64,000 nucleotides of DNA from Tabrizicola sp. (lineage in GTDB: Bacteria > Pseudomonadota > Alphaproteobacteria > Rhodobacterales > Rhodobacteraceae). The notes beneath the pieces are model-generated. The model worked only from the letters and a program-made list of their open reading frames with translations. It searched no databases and was not told the DNA's origin. Location of the stretch: the NCBI GenBank assembly GCA_016792685.1, contig JAEULQ010000028.1, forward strand, positions 1 through 64,000, written 5' to 3'. Of the stretch, positions 1-9,200 are shown piece after piece (positions within the stretch are counted from its first letter, which is position 1; each line of letters opens with the position of its first letter). The translations under genes and the position numbers were made by a program.

Positions 1-1131
1 GACCAGGATCAGCGACAGGCCGGCATAGGTCGGCCGGAACCCCGCATGTTCGGCCAGGAAGCCGATGGTCGAAGGGGCGACCAGGATGCCGCAATACCCC
101 ACCATCGTCACGATCGAGATCGCGGCGGACGAAGGCAGGCGCGGGTGGTTTCCGGCGGCCGAAAACAGGATCGGCACCATGTTCGCAATCCCCAGACCCG
201 CGATGAAGAAGCTGACGATCACCATCCAGTCCTCTGTCGCCACGGCGCCACCCATCATTCCCGCGGCCCCAAGCCAGCCCGAGATCCGCAGCGTGAGGAC
301 CGCGCCGAGCCGGTTGCGGACCGTATCCCCCAGGAAGCGCATCAGCGCCATGGCACCCGCGAAGAAGGCAAAGCCCAGGCCCGAGACAAAGACATCTGAC
401 CCCAGCTCCTTCTGCATGTAGATCGCCGCCCAATCCAAGACCGCACCCTCGGGCACCATCGAGGCCAGCGCCAGGAACCCCAGCAGCCAGACGTGGAAAT
501 CCTTCGGGAAAAGCCTTGTCTTCGCTGCGGGAACGGCATCGACCACCACGGGCTTCGGCTCTTCCGGCAACAGGAAGGGCATCGCCAGCACGACAATCGC
601 CGCCACTACCCCCGCGGTCAGCAGCGACTGCACCTCCGAGCCCCAATGCGCGATGACCCAGGCCCCGGCCGACCCGCCGATGAAACCGCCCAGGCTCCAG
701 AACCCGTGGCTTGAGGACATGATCGCCTTGCCAAGCCGCCGCTCGATCTCGACGGCCTGAGCGTTCATGGCCACATCCATGCAACCCGCCATCGCGCCGA
801 AAATGGCCATGAACAGCGCCAGAAGCCAGAGGTTCGGCGAGAAGACGACCATCGGCAGGACCGGGATCAGGAACAGCGAAAAGGCCGACAAGACCCGCCG
901 CCCGCCGTAAAGGCTGATCAGCCGCCCGGCAAACAGCATCGCCGATACCGCCCCCAGACCCAGGACCAGGATCAGCAGGCCCAGGACGGATTCCGTGACA
1001 TCGTGTCTTGGCATGAGCAGCGGAATCTGCGGGGCCCAGGCCCCCATGACGAAACCGTTCGCCAGAAACATCGCCGCCACTGCCCACCGAGCCCGCCGCG
1101 CCTGCGACAAAGCCGTTCCGTCGTCCCGCAT
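1..1131 (-). CDS. MFS transporter (3' end beyond window)
   Basis: Major facilitator superfamily permease of the inner membrane, resembling the FucP/YbjJ branch; substrate not predictable. The frame stays open for 377 codons from an ATG at 1131 to the window edge, so the C-terminus is missing. Repeated hydrophobic segments of about 20 residues are separated by short basic loops, including LYGGRR after the second helix, where MFS proteins carry their conserved cytoplasmic loop. A GxxDVAMNAQAVEIE-like stretch around residue 120 fits the YbjJ group. There is no clear Shine-Dalgarno. It is transcribed in the same direction as the DUF2330 gene but lies downstream of it, 95 bp away. Confidence 0.88.
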   Translation of the reverse strand, partial: MRDDGTALSQARRARWAVAAMFLANGFVMGAWAPQIPLLMPRHDVTESVLGLLILVLGLGAVSAMLFAGRLISLYGGRRVLSAFSLFLIPVLPMVVFSPNLWLLALFMAIFGAMAGCMDVAMNAQAVEIERRLGKAIMSSSHGFWSLGGFIGGSAGAWVIAHWGSEVQSLLTAGVVAAIVVLAMPFLLPEEPKPVVVDAVPAAKTRLFPKDFHVWLLGFLALASMVPEGAVLDWAAIYMQKELGSDVFVSGLGFAFFAGAMALMRFLGDTVRNRLGAVLTLRISGWLGAAGMMGGAVATEDWMVIVSFFIAGLGIANMVPILFSAAGNHPRLPSSAAISIVTMVGYCGILVAPSTIGFLAEHAGFRPTYAGLSLILV

Positions 1132-1226
1132 GATCCACCCTCAATTGTTAGCGCCTGTCATAGGGGCAGGCAGCGGCGGGGGAAAGGCCCGACCGATCAC
1201 CTGGTGTTGCAGGGCTGAAAGGTGGC

Positions 1227-2510
1227 CTAGCGGTATCGCCGCGACACAGTCTTCGCGATGTTCGACGCGATGTTCGCCGCACTCCACCCGGTCAGCTTGC
1301 GCAGTAGCGCTGCCTCCTCCTTGATCCGGGCGCGCGTGGCCGCGACATAGTCCTTGCCCTCGGGGCAGGTGATCTCGCCGTCAAAGGGATGGTTCAGGAT
1401 ATAGCGGCCCTGGAAATTCTCGCGCTCGTCCGTCACGGCGAATTTCAGATCCTCGAAGAAGCTGTCCTGCGAATAGCGGATATGAAGCCGGGTGACATAG
1501 ACATCGGGCACCTCGGCATCGGCCTTGCGCACCCAGTCGACCCCGAGCGCCTTGAACTCTCCGTGCGACAGGGGATCATCGGCGCAAGGGTCGCACCAGG
1601 ACATGTCCCAGGCATATTCGAGAAACGCCCCATTGCTGCCTGCAGCGGTCTTGAACATCGCCCGGTAGAACTGCGGAAAGACCTGAGCCACGAAGACCGG
1701 CACGTTCACGTCCGACGGGATCTCCTTCGTCATGTAGTTGGTCAGCCGAACCCGGCCCTCCCGGGTCAGGGCCATCACGATCAGATCCTGCGGCCCGTCG
1801 CCGTTCAGCTTGCCGAGCTGAATCGGCAGCATGAAGTCCTTCGAGCGGAAGCGGATCTGCAAGGGCTCCAGCTCCTGACTGGCCTCCGCCGAATGCCGCG
1901 CGAGGTTCACTTTCGCCACGAAGAATTTCATCCCGCCATTGATGTAGCCCGCCAGAGCCCCCTCGGCCCCCTCGGGAAGCTTGTAACCCTCGCCCCGCAG
2001 GAATTCGGCCAGCCCGTCGGATTGCCGCGCCGAGAGCATCTGGATGTCATAGGAACCCACCGCGAATTCACGTTCGATCGTGACCCCCAGCGCCTTGGCC
2101 CCGTCCCGGCGTTCCTTGCGGGTGGGGCCGCTGCCCTCTTCAACGACTTCCGGGGACATCTCGTAGACAACCTGCGGCGCGCAGGGGTCTTCGTCGAAGT
2201 ATTCCACCAACCGCGGCGCAGTGTAGCGGTCCAGATGCGCGACAGTCTCTGACGGAACGGTCGTCACCTGGTTCCGGTTCAGCACTTTCGGCGTCGGGAT
2301 GATCATCGCGAAATCCGCGGGCTCGCCCTGATAATCCGAAGACATGGTGATGACCGATGTGTCCTTGACCCTGGTGTAGACCACTGTCGAGGCGCGGTTG
2401 AACAGCTCGCCATCGGCGCGGGCGACGTAGAAGCCGCAGAAGGCCTGGGCGGCTGGGGCTGCAAGGGCAAGCGCGGCGGCAAGGAAAATTCTTGAAAGAC
2501 CAGGGTGCAT
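1227..2510 (-). CDS. DUF2330 domain-containing exported protein
   Basis: Secreted or periplasmic protein of unknown function (DUF2330 family). The start at 2510 was chosen over upstream ATGs (2522, 2645) because GGAGGT sits 4-5 nt before it and because it opens directly into a signal peptide (MHPGLSRIFLAAALALAAPA, cleavage probably after AQA, then FCGFYVARADG). This gives 427 aa. The mature N-terminus with Cys and the phrase VITMSSDYQGEPADFAMIIP are typical of DUF2330 proteins. Five or more cysteines, several clustered as CDPCAD, suggest disulfides. It lies 146 bp downstream of hrpB on the same strand. No enzymatic motif was recognised. Confidence 0.82.
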   Translation of the reverse strand: MHPGLSRIFLAAALALAAPAAQAFCGFYVARADGELFNRASTVVYTRVKDTSVITMSSDYQGEPADFAMIIPTPKVLNRNQVTTVPSETVAHLDRYTAPRLVEYFDEDPCAPQVVYEMSPEVVEEGSGPTRKERRDGAKALGVTIEREFAVGSYDIQMLSARQSDGLAEFLRGEGYKLPEGAEGALAGYINGGMKFFVAKVNLARHSAEASQELEPLQIRFRSKDFMLPIQLGKLNGDGPQDLIVMALTREGRVRLTNYMTKEIPSDVNVPVFVAQVFPQFYRAMFKTAAGSNGAFLEYAWDMSWCDPCADDPLSHGEFKALGVDWVRKADAEVPDVYVTRLHIRYSQDSFFEDLKFAVTDERENFQGRYILNHPFDGEITCPEGKDYVAATRARIKEEAALLRKLTGWSAANIASNIAKTVSRRYR

Positions 2511-2656
2511 CAATACCTCCATCGGGCGAATGACGTCAGGCTGCCCGAGGTGCCTTGTGCTAGGCAATAGCAATCCTTGTGCCGCCACCTTGTCCCGGAA
2601 ATTCCGCAGAAGATTCATGCCCTCCAGCGCCGCGCCCCGTTGCAAGGCGCTGCCGC

Positions 2657-5164
2657 TCAGGTCCCCCGGGGTTTCGCCCGCAGCGTCGGTTCGGCCTGGG
2701 TCGGATCCTCGGGCCAGGGGTGGCGGGGATAGGCCCCGCGCATGTCCTTGCGCACGTCCGCGTAGGAGGTGGCCCAGAACCGGGGCAGGTCGGTCGTCAC
2801 CTGCACCGGGCGCTGGGCGGGCGACAGAAGCGTGATGCGCACCGGCATCCGCGCCTGGCCGACCACGGGATGCTGCGTCACCCCGAACATCTCCTGCAGC
2901 CGTACTTCGATGGCCGGCACTTCGCCCTCATAGTCGATCGGGATCTTGCGGCCCAAGGGTGTCTCGAAACTCCCCGGCACCAGCCGGTCCATCTCGGCCA
3001 GCCGGTCCCAACCGATCAGCCCCTGCAGCGCCGGTACCAGGTCCAGCGCCCGGATATCCGCTTCGGTCCTTACCCCCGCCAGATGCGGCAAGAGCCAGTC
3101 TTCGGCCGAGGCCAGCAACTCGGCATCCTCCACTCCCGGCCAGCCTTCGCCCCGCGCCAGCCGCGCCCGGGCGCGCAGCCGCCGCGCTGCCGCCGACCAG
3201 GGAAGGCCCAGGGTCCGAACACCGTCCAGCGCCGCCCGCGCCACGGCTTCCGTCGGGGCCTCCCAGGCCCGGTCGTCCAGGACCAGCGCCCCCAGCCGCT
3301 CCTGCCGCCGCGCCAGCACCTTGCCGTCCCGCTTCGACCATTCGCAAAGCTCGACCCAGACAATGCGGTCGGCGTAAAGCCCCCGCACCTCGGCCTCCGA
3401 GATCGCCACCGCCTGCCGCACGACCGCCTCGCGCGCGTCGCCGTCCAGGTCCGTCGCCACGATCAGCCGCGCGCCCGACAGGGGCAAGCCCGCCGCCATC
3501 GCCGCCCCCTTTCCCCCCGACAGCACCCAGCGCGGCGCCTCCCCCTTGCGGCGCAGCCCGATGCGGTCCGGATAGGCCAGCGCCGCCATCTCGGCCAGGC
3601 TGTAGCCCCCGGAAGCCCTCCCTCTCCCCCGCCCTCCGACCTGAATGGGGACAGAGCCGCCAGACCCCGCCGACCCGCCCTCGCGGGAAGGTGAGGGGGG
3701 TGGGGGGGCGTCGGCCATGCCCATGGCTGCCGCCGCCAGCCGTTTTGCCTCAACCCGGATGCGCTCGATCACCCCCCGGTCGGCCTCTGGCCCCGGTCGG
3801 CTCACCGCCTGCATCCGCAGGGCCAGATCCGGCCCAGCCCCGCGCAGCGGGTCACGCTCGGCCATCAGCGCGGCAAGACTTGCCGCCTCCGGCCCTGCCA
3901 CGGCCAGCATGTGACCAAGCCGGGGATGCAGGGGCAAGGCCGCCAGAACCCGGCCATGCGGCGTGATGTGCCCTTTCTCATCCAGCGCCCCGAGCCCCTG
4001 CAAAAGGCTGCGCGCCTCGGCCAGGGGTCCGGGAGGGGGCGGCGTCAGGAACGGCAGCTCCGCACCACCCCAAAGCGCCAGTTCCAGCGCCAGACCCGCC
4101 AGATCGGCCACCTCGATCTCGGCAGGAGGGTAGGGGGCCAATCCGCCCTCCTCCCCCTTCGTCCAAAGCCGGTAGCACACTCCGGCAGCCACCCGCCCGG
4201 CCCGGCCCCTGCGCTGGTCCGCCTCGGCACGTGTCACCCGTTCCGTCACCAGCCGCGACATGCCCGAGTTCGGGTCGAACCGCGCGCGCCGCGCCCGGCC
4301 CGCATCCACCACGACCCGGATATCCGGCAAGGTCAGCGAGGTCTCGGCAATCGAGGTCGCCAGCACCACCTTCCGCTCCTGGGCGGGCGCCAGAGCCGCC
4401 CGCTGCGCCGCAAAATCCATTGCCCCGTAAAGCGGCCGCACCGCCACGCCATCCAGGCCCGACAGCATCCCCTCCACCCGGCGGATTTCCCCTTCGCCGG
4501 GCAGGAAGACGAGGATACCCCCCTCCGTCTCTTCCAGCGCCTGCCGCACCGCCCCTGCGACAAGCGCCTCCAGCCGCAGCGAGGCATCGGGGGGGCGTGG
4601 CAACCACCGGGTCTCCACCGGATAGGCCTGCCCCGCCGAAGTCACCACCGGCGCATCCCCCATCAGCGCGGCCACCGGCCCCGCATCCAAAGTCGCCGAC
4701 ATGACCAGAAGCTTCAGGTCCTCGCGCAGCGCCCCCCGCACTTCCAGACACAGGGCCAGCCCCAGATCGGCATTCAGCGACCGCTCATGGAATTCGTCGA
4801 AGATCACCAGCCCGACGCCCGCAAGCTCCGGGTCCGACTGGATCATCCGGGTTAGGATCCCTTCCGTCACCACCTCGATCCGCGTCGCCTCCGACACTTT
4901 CGCCTCGCCCCGGATGCGATAGCCGACCGTCTGGCCCACCCGCTCGCCCAGGGTCTCGGCCATCCGCTCGGCCGAGGACCGAGCCGCCAGCCGCCTCGGC
5001 TCCAGCATCAGGATGCGCCCAGTGACCACGCCCCGCGCCAGCAGGTCCAAGGGCACCAGCGTCGTCTTCCCGGCCCCCGGCGGCGCCTGCAGCACAGCCA
5101 TGCCCCGCGATGCCAGCGCATCGGCAAGCTCAGGCAGGACAGCGGTTACCGGCAAGACGATCAT
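2657..5164 (-). CDS. hrpB: ATP-dependent RNA helicase HrpB
   Basis: DEAH/RHA-family helicase of the HrpB type, 835 aa, close to the family length. Walker A is APPGAGKTT (residues 27-35), the Walker B/DEAH box is DEFH (123-126), motif III is MSATLD, and motif VI includes QRRGRAGR. HA2-like and HrpB C-terminal domains follow. The start at 5164 (MIVLPVTAVL) was preferred to 5206 because family members begin close to the Walker A segment. Odd feature: residues about 482-519 form a Pro/Gly/Ser/Arg low-complexity stretch encoded by a GC-rich, partly palindromic DNA segment (3606-3720) in the variable linker before the C-terminal domain. The gene is divergent from meaB. The cellular role of HrpB is poorly known. 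Confidence 0.93.
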   Translation of the reverse strand: MIVLPVTAVLPELADALASRGMAVLQAPPGAGKTTLVPLDLLARGVVTGRILMLEPRRLAARSSAERMAETLGERVGQTVGYRIRGEAKVSEATRIEVVTEGILTRMIQSDPELAGVGLVIFDEFHERSLNADLGLALCLEVRGALREDLKLLVMSATLDAGPVAALMGDAPVVTSAGQAYPVETRWLPRPPDASLRLEALVAGAVRQALEETEGGILVFLPGEGEIRRVEGMLSGLDGVAVRPLYGAMDFAAQRAALAPAQERKVVLATSIAETSLTLPDIRVVVDAGRARRARFDPNSGMSRLVTERVTRAEADQRRGRAGRVAAGVCYRLWTKGEEGGLAPYPPAEIEVADLAGLALELALWGGAELPFLTPPPPGPLAEARSLLQGLGALDEKGHITPHGRVLAALPLHPRLGHMLAVAGPEAASLAALMAERDPLRGAGPDLALRMQAVSRPGPEADRGVIERIRVEAKRLAAAAMGMADAPPPPSPSREGGSAGSGGSVPIQVGGRGRGRASGGYSLAEMAALAYPDRIGLRRKGEAPRWVLSGGKGAAMAAGLPLSGARLIVATDLDGDAREAVVRQAVAISEAEVRGLYADRIVWVELCEWSKRDGKVLARRQERLGALVLDDRAWEAPTEAVARAALDGVRTLGLPWSAAARRLRARARLARGEGWPGVEDAELLASAEDWLLPHLAGVRTEADIRALDLVPALQGLIGWDRLAEMDRLVPGSFETPLGRKIPIDYEGEVPAIEVRLQEMFGVTQHPVVGQARMPVRITLLSPAQRPVQVTTDLPRFWATSYADVRKDMRGAYPRHPWPEDPTQAEPTLRAKPRGT

Positions 5165-5260
5165 GCCCCGCTTATGGCCCGCGCCCCACGCCCTGACCAG
5201 ACCCATGCATCCCGAAACCGCCTTTCCCCCCTGTCAACACATCCGCAATCCGGGTTAGAC

Positions 5261-5350
5261 CCGAGCCGATCTGCGCGTCCTTCACGCGCAGATCGGCGAG
5301 ACAAAGGGACTTCGCGCGGCACGCGCTCCTTTTGATAACCGCCCCAACCC
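5261..5350. repeat. Hairpin repeat family, copy A
   Basis: Intergenic element between hrpB and meaB. A perfect 14-bp stem (5265-5278 with 5284-5297) closes a CCTTC loop, is preceded by CCGA and followed by GAGACAAAGG. A second short hairpin (around 5313-5326) and the tail AACCGCCCCAACCC follow. Copies B (10870-10955) and C (9004-9070) keep the flanks, the pyrimidine loop and the second hairpin but have different, still fully paired, stem sequences. Could be an extragenic palindromic repeat or a structured RNA. Confidence 0.7.
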
Positions 5351-5429
5351 GCAGGCGGCGTCCCGAATGCTCCGCTTTGCCCTCTCGCCAAGCCTGCGCC
5401 GATCCGGCAGAAAGGTCGGGAACGGAGGC

Positions 5430-6413
5430 ATGATGGACACCGAAGACCGCGCCCGACTGATCCGCGCCGGCGACCGCCGGACACTGGCCCGTGCGATCAC
5501 GCTCGTGGAAAGCGCCCGGTCCGACCACCGGGCCGAGGCACTGGCGCTCCTCGACGCGCTGCGGGATCCCGACCGGCAGGCCCTGCGGATCGGCCTTTCG
5601 GGCACGCCCGGCGTGGGCAAGTCGACCTTCATCGAAGCCTTCGGACTGATGCTGACCGCGCAAGGCCTGAAGGTCGCCGTCCTCGCCGTCGACCCGTCCT
5701 CGGCCCGCTCCGGCGGCTCGATCCTCGGCGACAAGACCCGGATGGAGCGCCTCTCCCGCGAGCCCCTCGCCTTCATCCGCCCCTCGCCCAGCCAGACCCA
5801 GCTCGGCGGCGTCGCCCGCCGCACCCGCGAGGCCGTGGCCCTTTGCGAGGCCGCCGGCTTCGACGTCGTCCTGATCGAGACTGTCGGCGTCGGCCAGTCC
5901 GAAACTGTTGTCGCGGAACTCAGCGACCTTTTCCTGCTCCTCCTTGCTCCGGCAGGGGGGGACGAGCTGCAAGGCGTCAAGCGCGGCATCATGGAAATGG
6001 CCGACCTCATCTTGGTCAACAAGGCCGATGGCGACTTGAAACCGGCAGCACTCCGCACCGTCGCCGATTATGCGGGCGCCCTCCAGCTTCTCCGCCGCCG
6101 CCCGCAAGACCCGCCCGGCTTCCCCAAGGCCCTTCCAGTCTCGGCACTGGCGCAGGACGGGCTTGCCCGGGCGTGGGAAGAGATGCAGCTGCTGGTCAAC
6201 TGGCGAAAGGCGAACGGCCACTGGGCCCGCACCCGGGCCACCCAGGCGAAACACTGGTTCGAGGAAGAACTCCGCCAGGGTCTTCTGGCCGCCCTCGCAA
6301 AAGAGCCGCAGAAAGGCCTGATGGCCCGCTTCGGTGCCCGCGTCGCCGAGGGAGAGATGACGCCCGAGGCCGCCGCCGCCGAGATGCTGCGGCTCCTGGG
6401 CCGCCCTGCGTGA
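5430..6413 (+). CDS. meaB: Methylmalonyl-CoA mutase-associated GTPase MeaB
   Basis: G3E-family GTPase (ArgK/MeaB) that protects and gates cobalamin loading of methylmalonyl-CoA mutase, used in propionyl-CoA assimilation. About 327 aa. P-loop GTPGVGKST at residues 58-66; also VDPSSARSGGSILGDKTRM, ETVGVGQSE (switch/Walker B region) and NKAD base-recognition motif. Two adjacent ATGs at 5430 and 5433 follow GGAGG (5424-5428); 5433 has the better spacing, so the first Met may not be used. Its stop codon overlaps the GTG start of the next gene (GTGA), suggesting translational coupling. The mutase itself is not in the window. Confidence 0.93.
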   Translation: MMDTEDRARLIRAGDRRTLARAITLVESARSDHRAEALALLDALRDPDRQALRIGLSGTPGVGKSTFIEAFGLMLTAQGLKVAVLAVDPSSARSGGSILGDKTRMERLSREPLAFIRPSPSQTQLGGVARRTREAVALCEAAGFDVVLIETVGVGQSETVVAELSDLFLLLLAPAGGDELQGVKRGIMEMADLILVNKADGDLKPAALRTVADYAGALQLLRRRPQDPPGFPKALPVSALAQDGLARAWEEMQLLVNWRKANGHWARTRATQAKHWFEEELRQGLLAALAKEPQKGLMARFGARVAEGEMTPEAAAAEMLRLLGRPA

Positions 6414-7225
6414 GCCCTGCGCCCGCGCCCGAGCAGATCTTTGACGGCGACCTCCTCCGCGCCCGGCTCTGGATGCCCGAAGCGCCCACAACCGCACTTT
6501 ATGTGACGTTTCGCCAATGGGTGCCCGACCCGGGCACGTTTTCCGACCGCGGCCTTGTGCACCGCGCCCTGGCCCGCGGGCTTGCGCACCTGCATGTCCA
6601 GACGCGCTGGAACGACTGGTTCCTCAACGCCGAGACAACGGCACTGGAAGCGGCACTCGCCAGTCTCCGCGACCGCTTCCGTACGGCCCGCGCGCTCGGC
6701 TTCTCGATGGGCGGCTATGCGGCCCTGCGCTTCTCCTCGGCCCTGCGGCTGAATCAGGTTCTCCTGGTCTCGCCGCAAGTCTCGCTCGATCCCGCTATTG
6801 TGCCCACGGAAGACCGCTATCCCGAGGCGGCGGGATATGACCCGGTTCTGGGCGACCTGACCCGGCACTGTCGGCGCGACCTTGCCGGCGTGATCGTGCT
6901 TGACCCTTTCTACGCGCTCGACCTGACCCATGCCCGGCTCATCGCAAGCCTCGCGCCGGGTCTTGCCATCGCCAGGCTCGGCTTCGGCGGACACCCCGGC
7001 AGCGCGGCCATCGGACATGTCGGGGGCTTTCGCCACCTGCAGCAACTCAGCTTCTCGCCCAGGACCAGGGCGGGCGATGTCGTGCAGCTGCACCGGAGGC
7101 TGCGCGGCGGCTCGATGCGGTACTGGCGCGAAAGGGCCGAATACTGCCTGCGCAAGGGGCGCCTTGCGGCGGCAGCGGAAGCCATCGATCGCGCCGAAGC
7201 CCTGGCCGGCCTCTTGCCCGAGTAG
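6410..7225 (+). CDS. Alpha/beta-hydrolase-fold protein coupled to meaB
   Basis: Hypothetical protein of 271 aa. The GTG at 6410 overlaps the meaB stop by four bases and is the only start near the gene junction in this frame. It has a nucleophile-elbow motif GFSMGG (Ser99), placed as in alpha/beta hydrolases, with LGFSMGGYAAL preceded by a hydrophobic strand; a late HVGGF could carry the catalytic His. The C-terminal 60 residues are charged and look like a short helical repeat. Function is unknown; resemblance is to uncharacterised Rhodobacterales hydrolase-like proteins. Coupling to meaB suggests co-expression but not a defined role in acyl-CoA metabolism. Confidence 0.75.
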   Translation: MSPAPAPEQIFDGDLLRARLWMPEAPTTALYVTFRQWVPDPGTFSDRGLVHRALARGLAHLHVQTRWNDWFLNAETTALEAALASLRDRFRTARALGFSMGGYAALRFSSALRLNQVLLVSPQVSLDPAIVPTEDRYPEAAGYDPVLGDLTRHCRRDLAGVIVLDPFYALDLTHARLIASLAPGLAIARLGFGGHPGSAAIGHVGGFRHLQQLSFSPRTRAGDVVQLHRRLRGGSMRYWRERAEYCLRKGRLAAAAEAIDRAEALAGLLPE

Positions 7226-7239
7226 GATGGGCGATCCGC

Positions 7240-8133
7240 CTACCGCGTGAAGATCAGCGCCAGCCCCGCCACGGCCAATGCCGCGCCCGCCCAGCTTTTC
7301 GCGCTCGGCCGCTGACCGGTCCGCAGCCACAGAAGCGGCAGGATGATCACCGGCGACGTCGCCGACAGCGTCGCGATGATCCCGGTCTGCCCGCCCTGCA
7401 AGGCAAAAAGGAACAGCGTCATTCCCAGAAGCAGGCCGATCAGCGCCGTTGCCGCCGTCAGGGCAAGCATTTTCGCGGACAGCGACCGGGGCGCGGCAGG
7501 GGCAAAGGGCAGGGTTGCGGCAATCCCCATCGCCAGGCCCGACGCGCCCACCCGGATCAGCGAGCCGACATAGGGGTCAAGCCCCTCGGCCATCCAGGGC
7601 CGCGCGATCAGCGCCCCGGTGGCCTGGCCAAGCGCCGCGCCAAGGCCAAAGAGCACACCGATCCGCAAGCCGCCGCGCAGCTCTTCCAGCCGGTGCGCGC
7701 CCTCTGCCGGACGCCCCAGGATCGCCAGCGCCACGCCGGTGACCGTCACTGCAATGCCCAGTGCGGCCTGCCAGTCCAGCCGTTCGCCCAGGACAAGCCA
7801 GCCCAGCACCGCCGCCATCGGCGCGTTCAGCGCAAAGACCGCACCGGCCCTTCGGGGCCCCAGCCGCCCCACCGCCGCGAAATTCAGCGTGTCCCCCAGC
7901 AGGATGCCGATCACCCCGGACAGCGCAAGGATCGCGACAACCTGCCAGTCCGGCAGGGCCAGAGCCCCCGAGGCCAGCACGATCCCCGCCAGGAGAAGCG
8001 TCACGAAGACCTGCCGGATCAGGTTGAAATGAAAGGCCCCGATCGCCCGGATCGCATCCGAGGCGAGGATGCCCGTCGTCGCCCAGCAGGTGGCCGTGCC
8101 CAGGGCGGCAAGTTCGTGGATTGGAAAGGCCAT
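7240..8133 (-). CDS. EamA/DMT-family transporter
   Basis: Drug/metabolite transporter superfamily permease, 297 aa, with about ten hydrophobic helices in two homologous halves (EamA repeats), inner membrane. The start at 8133 (MAFPIHELAALGT) has GGGAGA a few bases upstream; longer readings add a non-hydrophobic Cys/Gly-rich tail and were rejected. Typical EamA features are the internal duplication and the conserved Gly/Pro in LGDTLNFAAVGRLGPRRAGAV-type loops. It is divergent from an ArsR-like regulator 137 bp away, which may control it. Substrate cannot be inferred. Confidence 0.9.
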   Translation of the reverse strand: MAFPIHELAALGTATCWATTGILASDAIRAIGAFHFNLIRQVFVTLLLAGIVLASGALALPDWQVVAILALSGVIGILLGDTLNFAAVGRLGPRRAGAVFALNAPMAAVLGWLVLGERLDWQAALGIAVTVTGVALAILGRPAEGAHRLEELRGGLRIGVLFGLGAALGQATGALIARPWMAEGLDPYVGSLIRVGASGLAMGIAATLPFAPAAPRSLSAKMLALTAATALIGLLLGMTLFLFALQGGQTGIIATLSATSPVIILPLLWLRTGQRPSAKSWAGAALAVAGLALIFTR

Positions 8134-8270
8134 GCGATCTCCCTCGGGCGGCAGAGCTTGCATGCCGCCCCCGCCAGCGCAACCCTGCCTGACCTGCCCG
8201 CCACAATGGTTCGGCCATTTCCGAACCATCCGTCATGGCAGTCCGGCCGCGCGGCTGCTATCCTTGACCC

Positions 8271-8954
8271 ATGTCCGAAAGCCCGAACATCGCGACCCTC
8301 GCCGCGCCCCTTGCCGATCCCGCCCGCGCCCGGATGGTCACGCTCCTGATGGATGGCCGCGCCCGCACGGTGACCGAACTCGGGCAGGCGACCGGGCTGA
8401 CCAAGGCCAGCGCCTCGGAACATGCGGCCAAACTCCTTGCGGCCGGCTTCCTGCGGGCGGAAAGGCAGGGCCGCCACAAATACCTCGCCCTCGCCAGCCC
8501 CGAGGTCGCCCGTCTGATCGAGGCGATGATGGCGCTCGCCCAGCCCGCACCCGGCGTCACAAAGCGCTTCGGTCCCCGCGACCCCGCGCTCCGCGAAGCG
8601 CGGCTTTGCTACAACCACCTGGCGGGCGCCCTTGGCGTCCACGCCTATCAAAGCCTGTCCGCCCGAGGCTTTCTCGCCCATGCTCCCGGTGGCCTCGACC
8701 TTACGCCCAAGGGCCACGCCTTCTGCCGGGATTTCGGCCTCGATGCCCAGGACCTCGCCCCCGCCCGCACGCCGCTCTGCCGCGACTGCCTTGACTGGAG
8801 CGAGCGGCAAAGCCACCTCGGCGGCCGTCTTGGCCGCCTTCTCCTCGCGCGGATGGAAAGCCTGAACTGGCTCCACCGCCGGGCCGAAAGCCGCGCCCTC
8901 TCGATCACCCCCGAAGGCCGCCGCGCCTTCGCGCTGACCTTTCCAGCCGGGTAG
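8271..8954 (+). CDS. ArsR-family winged-helix regulator
   Basis: Transcription factor of 227 aa, about twice the size of classical ArsR. Residues 1-85 form a winged helix-turn-helix: LADPARARMVTLLMDGRARTVTELGQATGLTKASASEHAAKLLAAGFL, matching the HTH_20/ArsR signature. The C-terminal half (from about residue 105) has Cys residues (CYNHL, FCRDFG, CRDCLDW) that could sense metals or redox, but this is an inference. It is transcribed divergently from the EamA transporter, so it is a candidate regulator of that gene. A repeat-rich region follows before rpmB. Confidence 0.85.
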   Translation: MSESPNIATLAAPLADPARARMVTLLMDGRARTVTELGQATGLTKASASEHAAKLLAAGFLRAERQGRHKYLALASPEVARLIEAMMALAQPAPGVTKRFGPRDPALREARLCYNHLAGALGVHAYQSLSARGFLAHAPGGLDLTPKGHAFCRDFGLDAQDLAPARTPLCRDCLDWSERQSHLGGRLGRLLLARMESLNWLHRRAESRALSITPEGRRAFALTFPAG

Positions 8955-8961
8955 CGCCCTC

Positions 8962-8994
8962 TTGCCTTTCACCTGGCACCAAATATCCCCTGCG
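8962..8994. repeat. AAATATCC-type intergenic repeat, copy 1
   Basis: Sequence of the pattern CCTTTCAYCTKKSMCMARATATCC lies just after the regulator's stop. Related copies are at 10793-10817 and, on the opposite strand, 41367-41393. In copies 1 and 2 a member of the hairpin family follows within 100 bp. Confidence 0.6.
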
Positions 8995-9003
8995 GAGCAA
9001 GAA

Positions 9004-9070
9004 CCGAGCCTGACGCGCGCCTTTCGCGCGTCGGGCGAGAGGAAAGACTTGCGGCTGCCAAGCCGCTCAA
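9004..9070. repeat. Hairpin repeat family, copy C
   Basis: CCGA is followed by a 12-bp stem (9008-9019 with 9025-9036, one U-G pair) around a CCTTT loop, then GAGAGGAAAG. A second hairpin, GCGGC-TGCCAA-GCCGC, ends in TC as in copies A and B. The stem sequence differs from the other copies while pairing is kept. Confidence 0.65.
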
Positions 9071-9100
9071 TTTCACTACCGTTGATCCCCGCGCCGCCGC

Positions 9101-9129
9101 TTGACGTCGTCCGGGATTCCCCGTACACG
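9101..9129 (+). promoter_or_regulatory. Probable housekeeping promoter of rpmB
   Basis: TTGACG (9101-9106) and TACACG (9124-9129) are separated by 17 bp, a good sigma-70-type arrangement about 70 nt upstream of the rpmB start. Confidence 0.5.
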
Positions 9130-9200
9130 CCCCCAATCGAATTCGAGGGCTGGGGATTCCCCGCCTTCCCCCGCTTTTGACGAATCGAAGGAACACCGCA

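Noticed and set aside
1389-2252. Open frame opposite to the DUF2330 gene
   Set aside because: The minus strand encodes a signal peptide and a DUF2330 pattern; the other strand has no plausible start.
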